From assembly GCF_013267355.1 (NCBI RefSeq), contig NZ_CP053985.1, positions 3,224,001 through 3,288,000 on the forward strand: DNA of 64,000 bases, written 5' to 3'. Under the pieces are notes generated by a model. The model did not search any database. It worked only from the letters and a program-made list of their open reading frames with translations, and was not told the origin of the DNA. A program made the position numbers and the translations under genes. Below are positions 59,565 through 64,000 of this stretch, in pieces. This DNA is from Achromobacter pestifer. Lineage in GTDB: Bacteria; Pseudomonadota; Gammaproteobacteria; Burkholderiales; Burkholderiaceae_B. Every line of letters starts with the position of its first letter. Position 1 is the stretch's first letter.

Positions 59565-59945
59565 CTAACCGCAGCGATAGACGTTGCCCGACAGCGTGAC
59601 GTTGGTTTGCTCCTGGTGGTCCTTGCCGCCCGTCTGTCCGGCGCGCTGCGTCAGCAGATAAACCACGTTGCCGCCCATCGCCGCCGCACGGTTCTTCAGA
59701 TCATTGCGTGCACCCGTCTCCAGATCGGCGTTGGAGGTGATGGCCCCCGCCAGGAAGTTGCCCTGACTGCCAGTGACGTCGCCCAGGAATGCGCATTCCT
59801 TGCCGGGTTCGTTGTGCGTGATGCGCACGCTCGTGGCGGGGCCGGGCGCCAGCGAGGTGGGGGCGCAGGCCGCCAGCGTGGCGGCGCAGGCCAGAAGGGA
59901 AGCGATACGCAGCGTATCGCGGGAAAGAGCGGGCAGGGTTTGCAT
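59565..59945 (-). CDS. DUF4156-family lipoprotein
   Basis: A 126 aa lipoprotein with signal peptide and lipobox LAAC (Cys27). The mature part has SVRITHNEPGKECAFLGDVTGSQGN, then ARNDLKNRAAAMGGNVVYLLTQ and a terminal GNVYRCG, as in the DUF4156/RcsF-like small lipoproteins. ATG 59945 puts the signal peptide at the N-terminus; 59987 is an alternative. Function unknown. Confidence 0.85.
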   Translation of the reverse strand: MQTLPALSRDTLRIASLLACAATLAACAPTSLAPGPATSVRITHNEPGKECAFLGDVTGSQGNFLAGAITSNADLETGARNDLKNRAAAMGGNVVYLLTQRAGQTGGKDHQEQTNVTLSGNVYRCG

Positions 59946-60029
59946 GACGACAGGTATCCATCGATAGGACGTGGGAATCCTGCGCATGGCGGCAAGCCAC
60001 GCGCTGGGGGAAAGCCGAAAGGGGGGAAA

Positions 60030-60263
60030 TCAGTCGGGGTCTGCGTTGCTGGCAGCCGTGTCTGGCTGATATTCGAGCAGATCACCAGGTTGGCATTGCA
60101 GCACTTCGCAGATGCGCTCGAGCGTGTCGAAGCGCATGCCCTTCACCTTGCCCGACTTGAGCAGCGACAGGTTCGGCTCGGTGATGCCGATCTCCTGGGC
60201 CAACTGGCGCGCCTTCATTTTGCGCTGCGCCAGCATCACATCCAGCCGCACGACAATCGCCAT
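60030..60263 (-). CDS. YozG-like Cro/CI-family HTH regulator
   Basis: A 77 aa single-domain HTH protein (MAIVVRLDVMLAQRKMKARQLAQEIGITEPNLSLLKSGKVKGMRFDTLERICEVLQCQPGDLLEYQPD). It shares a base with the stop of the DUF2975 gene before it (TGATG), so the two are translationally coupled. HTH plus DUF2975 pairs are common, and the HTH probably regulates its own operon. Confidence 0.93.
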   Translation of the reverse strand: MAIVVRLDVMLAQRKMKARQLAQEIGITEPNLSLLKSGKVKGMRFDTLERICEVLQCQPGDLLEYQPDTAASNADPD

Positions 60264-60925
60264 CAGATGAACCCCCGGTTCTCTTCCGCGACCTGGGCGG
60301 CCTCTTCCATGGCCCAGGCCAGCGAAAACAGCAGGCCGCCGAGCAAGGCCAGCAGGATGTCGCTGACGTCGATATCGATAAGCATGTGAGGTCCCTGGCC
60401 TGGCCCGTTGGCCAGCGTCAGGGCCAGCGCCAGTACCGTCTTCAGTACTGGCACCGCGGCGCTGAATACCGTGACCAGCAAGGCGATGCCGCGCAGCCGG
60501 CGCGCGGTGGCGACCGTGAGCACATCGCCGCGGCCGAAGTCGCTGAACATGGCGTAGGCATGCGCGATGCCGCGCAGCGCCAGTCCCGCCAGCACGCCGA
60601 ACAGCGCGAAGCCCAACACCCGGTAGCCCAGCCCCAACTGCAGTTGCGGTGCGCCTGGCGGCCCGGCCAGCCCGATGTAGGCCGAAGAACTTTCGGCAGG
60701 TACCGGCGCAGGGGTGATGCCGAGGAACGAATAGATGCCGCGCGCCAGCACTGCCTCGGAGGTGAAGAACCACATGCCGATCAACGCGGCGACCAGCAGC
60801 ACTGCGGCGGCGATGAGCAAACTGCGCATCCAGCGCGACAGCGCCCGGATGCGTTCGAGCCGATTGCGTCCGCCCGGGGCGGGCGGGGTTTCTTGGGTGG
60901 GAGTAGAAGTCAGCGCTGCGGCCAC
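60263..60925 (-). CDS. DUF2975 family membrane protein
   Basis: A 220 aa protein with four hydrophobic segments (about 35-55, 95-118, 147-170 and 190-207). ALFGVLAGLALRGIAHAYAMFSDFGRGDVLTVATARRLRGIALLVTVFSAAVPVL is the core. ATG 60925 begins MAAALTSTPTQETPPAPGG. The family is unassigned, and members pair with a YozG-like HTH protein. It may sense membrane state for that partner, which is only inference. Confidence 0.9.
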   Translation of the reverse strand: MAAALTSTPTQETPPAPGGRNRLERIRALSRWMRSLLIAAAVLLVAALIGMWFFTSEAVLARGIYSFLGITPAPVPAESSSAYIGLAGPPGAPQLQLGLGYRVLGFALFGVLAGLALRGIAHAYAMFSDFGRGDVLTVATARRLRGIALLVTVFSAAVPVLKTVLALALTLANGPGQGPHMLIDIDVSDILLALLGGLLFSLAWAMEEAAQVAEENRGFI

Positions 60926-61021
60926 GGGAGCCTCCAGAACACGTTGCTAGGGTCAATAAGTTGTTGTAGTGTAGCAATAAATTATCGCAAAACAATAAAT
61001 TTTTATTCTGAGAGGTAAATC

Positions 61022-61261
61022 ATGCGACTTGCGATCGCGCTGGCCTCGCTGCTCGCCATGGGGCTGCTGTTCCTGGTGCTGGTGCCGGCTTGTGCCGGTG
61101 GCGGCGAGGCGCGGGATCCCGCTTGTCGCAGCGGCGATGGTGCGCAGGCTTCGCGTTCGGGCCGCGTCTGGTCATTGAACTATCGCTTTTCGTTGCTGAC
61201 CTTGCCGCGCTTGACCTTTCCGCCCGTGCGCAACGCGGCGAGGTGCGTTTGCCGAGGCTAG
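61022..61261 (+). CDS. Possible small secreted protein
   Basis: A 79 aa reading frame with a good ribosome site (AGAGG, 61011-61015) and an N-terminal hydrophobic signal (MRLAIALASLLAMGLLFLVLVPACAGGGEA). The mature part is basic and cysteine-containing, with no recognised domain. It is divergent from the DUF2975 gene across an AT-rich spacer holding three CAATAA repeats. The signal peptide and ribosome site support it, but homology does not. Confidence 0.45.
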   Translation: MRLAIALASLLAMGLLFLVLVPACAGGGEARDPACRSGDGAQASRSGRVWSLNYRFSLLTLPRLTFPPVRNAARCVCRG

Positions 61262-61516
61262 CGGGTATGGGTCAGGCCCAGCACGTCCCACGATATGTCG
61301 GTGGGCGTTGGGGCTTGCCCTCCGTGGATGGCGATGACATGTCCCGGAGCCGGGCTGACAGGTCGGGCGACGGTGTTGCGCAGGCAGCCGGGCCCGGCAG
61401 CTCCGGTCGCGTGGCGCCCCTGCCACGCCCGCCAGGCTTTGCATAATTTGACGGTCTGGCGCGGGCGGCCTTGCGCTAATCTGGCTGCGCCACCATTACC
61501 AGGCGGGTTCCATGCC

Positions 61517-62698
61517 ATGACCTTTCTCGCAAGCGCCAACCTGCTGCGTCGCCGCGACGGCCACGAAGCCCGCGTCACCTACGTCGAGCTCTTCTTCGAC
61601 CTGGTGTACGTCTTCGCGGTCACCCAGATTTCCCACAGCCTGCTGCACGATCTGACCTTGATGGGCGCGCTCCATTCCCTGGTGCTGTGGTTCGCCGTCT
61701 GGCTGGGCTGGCAGTACACCTGCTGGGTCACCAACTGGTTCGACCCCGACGCCGTGCCTATGCGGGTCATGCTGTTCGCCGTGATGCTGGCGGGCCTGGT
61801 CTCGGGAGCCGCCCTGCCGGGCGCCTTCGGCGCCACCGGGCTGGTGTTCGCCGTCAGCTACGTGCTGATCCAGGTGGGTCGCACGCTGTTCATCGTGCTG
61901 CATCTGGGAGCCGCGCATCCGCTGGCGCCCAACTTCCGTCGCATGTTGGCCTGGCTGTGTGTGTCGGCGGTCTTGTGGATCGCTGGCGGACTGTCCCAGG
62001 ACGGCACGCGGCTGGCGCTGTGGGCGCTGGCGGTGGCCTGCGAATACTTGTCGCCCATGATCGGCTTCCGCTTCCCCGGCCTGGGGCGTTCCGCCACCCG
62101 TGAATGGACCATCGAGGGAGGCCACCTGGCCGAGCGCTGCCAGCTGTTCGTCATCGTCGCGCTGGGCGAAACCCTGCTCATCACCGGCGCCACGCTGGCC
62201 GACCTGGACCGCTGGAGCGCGCCCGCGCTGATCGCGTTGCTGGCGGCCTTCCTGGGCACGGCCGCCATGTGGTGGGTGTACTTCGACACCAGCAGCCGCG
62301 ACGGCACCGAGGCCATCGTGCATTCCGACGATCCGGGTCGTATCGGCGCCTGGTTCCACTACGTGCATGTGATCCTGATCGCCGGCGTGATCGTGTCGGC
62401 CGTGGCCAACGAGCTGGTCATCCTGCATCCGGACGGGCGCATCGCAATGCCGGCTGCTGCCGCGCTGATCGGCGGCCCGGCGCTTTACTTGATCGGCAAC
62501 GGTATCTACAAAACGGTGGTCTACCGCCGCTTCCCGCTCTCGCACGTGGTGGGCTTGGTGTTGCTGGCCGTGCTGGCGCCCATTGCCTTCGTCACCGACA
62601 ACCTCATGGTGGGTGGCTTGACCACGTTGATCATGATTCTGGTGGCGGCCTGGGAAAGCGTGTCGCGGCGCAAGGTGCAGGCCGGCGTCCCGCACTGA
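61517..62698 (+). CDS. LtrA-family (low temperature requirement A) membrane protein
   Basis: A 393 aa inner-membrane protein with about ten helices. The start at 61517 (MTFLASANLLRRRDGHEARVTYVELFFDLVYVFAVTQISHSLLHDLTLMG) is the LtrA signature; an upstream extension to 61295 is not conserved. GHLAERCQLFVIVALGETLLITGATLADL is also typical. Function is unknown. The 255 bp before it show no gene or clear signal. Confidence 0.93.
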   Translation: MTFLASANLLRRRDGHEARVTYVELFFDLVYVFAVTQISHSLLHDLTLMGALHSLVLWFAVWLGWQYTCWVTNWFDPDAVPMRVMLFAVMLAGLVSGAALPGAFGATGLVFAVSYVLIQVGRTLFIVLHLGAAHPLAPNFRRMLAWLCVSAVLWIAGGLSQDGTRLALWALAVACEYLSPMIGFRFPGLGRSATREWTIEGGHLAERCQLFVIVALGETLLITGATLADLDRWSAPALIALLAAFLGTAAMWWVYFDTSSRDGTEAIVHSDDPGRIGAWFHYVHVILIAGVIVSAVANELVILHPDGRIAMPAAAALIGGPALYLIGNGIYKTVVYRRFPLSHVVGLVLLAVLAPIAFVTDNLMVGGLTTLIMILVAAWESVSRRKVQAGVPH

Positions 62699-62817
62699 CT
62701 CGGGAAGTGGCATCGATGCCATGACGGCGGAGCCGGGATCGATCAGGGAGCCGCTCGACGTGGCTGGCGAGCGGGCAGGCCGGCGGGCTGCTTGCTTCAG
62801 CAAGCCCGCCGCAGCGC

Positions 62818-63780
62818 TCAGATCAGCCCGCGTATCCCAGCGATGCCATGCGCGCCGTGGCGCAGCGCCTGCGATACGGTCTGGGTGGACTGGCCACCCA
62901 GCGCGAACACCGGAATGCCGGCGTCGCGATTGCCTTGCACGAAACCTTCCCAACCCAGCGTCGCCGCGCCGGGATGGCTGGGCGTGTCCAGCACCGGGCC
63001 CAGCACCGCGAAATCAGCGCCGAGTTCGCGCGCATGGATGACTTGGGCGTTGTCGTGAGCCGATACGCCCACCAGCGCGCCGGCGGGAAGTTCAGGGCGC
63101 GCCGTGAGTTTGGCGGCGTCGGCCGCGCGCAGATGCACGCCATCGGCCTCGCGCCACCAAGCGGCGGGATGGACGCTGTTGACCAGCACCCGGGCGCCCG
63201 CGGCGCGGCAGCGCTTCTGCACCTGTTGCAGCACTTCATGCAGCGATGGGGAGGCCACGCCATCTGGCCATTGCGGTTCGCGCAGCTGCACCAGCTTCAC
63301 GCCGCGCGCCAGCGCCGCTTCCAGCCGGCCCAGGAAAGCGGCCACGCCGGCCCGCGACCCTACGGAACTGATGCCGTAGGAAGTGGGCAGTTGCAGCCAG
63401 CGCAACGGCGGCAGGGTGGCGGGCAGCAAATCGCCCACCGATGCGGCCTGCGCGGGGTTGACCCATTCCAGGCGCTGGTTCTCCAGGCTGCGCGGTTCGC
63501 CCTCCCAGCCGGTGACGTGGCAGAACGCCAGGCGCACCGTGGTGTGCGGATAGGCGTGCACATAGGTGACCCAGGGGCGCGACTGCGTGACGCGGATGCC
63601 GATTTCTTCCTGCAGTTCGCGCGCCAGCGCTTGCAGCACGGTTTCGCCCGGTTCGAGCTTGCCGCCGGGCAGCTCCCACCAGCCCGCCCAGGGTTTGCCT
63701 TCGGGGCGCTGGCCCAGCAGCAGCATGCCGTCCGGGCGCAGGATCAGGCCGGCCGCGACGTCGATGATCTTCTCAGACAT
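62818..63780 (-). CDS. Nudix hydrolase fused to a thiamine-phosphate-synthase-like domain
   Basis: A 320 aa two-domain protein. The Nudix box at 40-62 is complete (G40, E46, R54-E55, E58-E59, G61), matching MutT-type 8-oxo-dGTP diphosphatase. From about 136 a ThiE/TenI-like barrel follows ([69 protein letters not shown]). This fusion is standard in betaproteobacteria. It overlaps the upstream DUF815 gene by 8 bp and is probably translated with it. Confidence 0.93.
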   Translation of the reverse strand: MSEKIIDVAAGLILRPDGMLLLGQRPEGKPWAGWWELPGGKLEPGETVLQALARELQEEIGIRVTQSRPWVTYVHAYPHTTVRLAFCHVTGWEGEPRSLENQRLEWVNPAQAASVGDLLPATLPPLRWLQLPTSYGISSVGSRAGVAAFLGRLEAALARGVKLVQLREPQWPDGVASPSLHEVLQQVQKRCRAAGARVLVNSVHPAAWWREADGVHLRAADAAKLTARPELPAGALVGVSAHDNAQVIHARELGADFAVLGPVLDTPSHPGAATLGWEGFVQGNRDAGIPVFALGGQSTQTVSQALRHGAHGIAGIRGLI

Positions 63781-64000
63781 GCCGGGCCGCCCAGTCGCGC
63801 GCGAATTGATACGCCACGCGGCCCGAACGCGAACCGCGTTCGATGGTCCATTGCAGCGCCTCGGTGCGCGAGGGTTCGATCTGCGCTTCCGGGCAACCCA
63901 GCTCGCGCAGCCAGTGGTAGACGATGTCCAGGTAGTCGTCCTGCTTGAAGGGGTAGAACGACAGCCACAGGCCGAAGCGCTCGGACAGCGAGATCTTTTC
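63773..64000 (-). CDS. DUF815-family ATPase, C-terminal fragment
   Basis: Seventy-five residues and a stop are visible at the right edge; the rest is outside the window. [35 protein letters not shown] and [25 protein letters not shown] are the conserved C-terminus of the DUF815 AAA-type ATPase that precedes the MutT/ThiE gene in Burkholderiales. The stop lies 8 bp inside the Nudix gene start. Confidence 0.9.
   Translation of the reverse strand, partial: EKISLSERFGLWLSFYPFKQDDYLDIVYHWLRELGCPEAQIEPSRTEALQWTIERGSRSGRVAYQFARDWAARHV

Overview
This 64 kb window looks like chromosome from a high-GC betaproteobacterium of the family Alcaligenaceae (Achromobacter/Bordetella type). The reasons are the many LysR regulators, a Bug-family solute receptor without its own permease, the orders hemA-prfA-prmC-grxD-ubiX and pilD-coaE-zapD, DUF3460 next to scpA, and a Nudix-ThiE fusion beside a DUF815 ATPase. 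Both ends cut a gene: a LysR regulator on the left and the DUF815 ATPase on the right. I see no phage, insertion sequence, CRISPR array or rRNA. The only tRNA found is tRNA-Phe.

Layout. 1-2.7 kb: LysR regulator divergent from a Bug receptor and an isochorismatase-fold amidohydrolase. 2.8-7.5 kb: tRNA-Phe, then hemA, prfA, prmC, grxD and ubiX. 7.5-15.6 kb: an aromatic/acyl catabolic island. One leftward operon holds pcaI, pcaJ, catC, a YciI-like gene, pcaD and a cyclase-family hydrolase. A second holds a 3-hydroxyacyl-CoA dehydrogenase, an AtoE-type transporter and an SDR. An IclR regulator lies between them, and both operon promoters carry paired GTTCT-N5/6-GAAC dyads with 19 bp between centres. 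15.8-20 kb: a FecI/FecR/TonB receptor iron system with a Fur-like site. 20-31 kb: ppc, queC, an MFS carrier, a GNAT enzyme, a LysR regulator, a LeuA-like protein that ends after the catalytic barrel, an AraC regulator and ilvD.

30.7-31.9 kb is a gene-free stretch holding two diverged inverted copies of a ~425 bp element. Each copy has the same three hairpins, and the stems are kept by paired changes. A tandem 59 bp repeat lies between the copies. This is the least explained structure in the window.

31.9-41 kb: glpK behind a DHA2 drug exporter, then DUF3460, scpA, panC, an orphan LuxR-type HTH protein, an NlpE-like lipoprotein, pilD, coaE and zapD. 41-50 kb: a four-gene MdtABC/MuxABC-type RND efflux operon with its outer-membrane channel. 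50-52 kb: a small membrane protein and an SDR, divergent from a LysR regulator. 52-59.5 kb: an amide-uptake and hydrolysis locus (amidase, substrate-binding protein, LysR, LivMHGF-type ABC transporter). 59.5-64 kb: a DUF4156 lipoprotein, a YozG-like HTH/DUF2975 pair, a small secreted ORF, an LtrA-family membrane protein, the Nudix-ThiE fusion and the DUF815 ATPase fragment.
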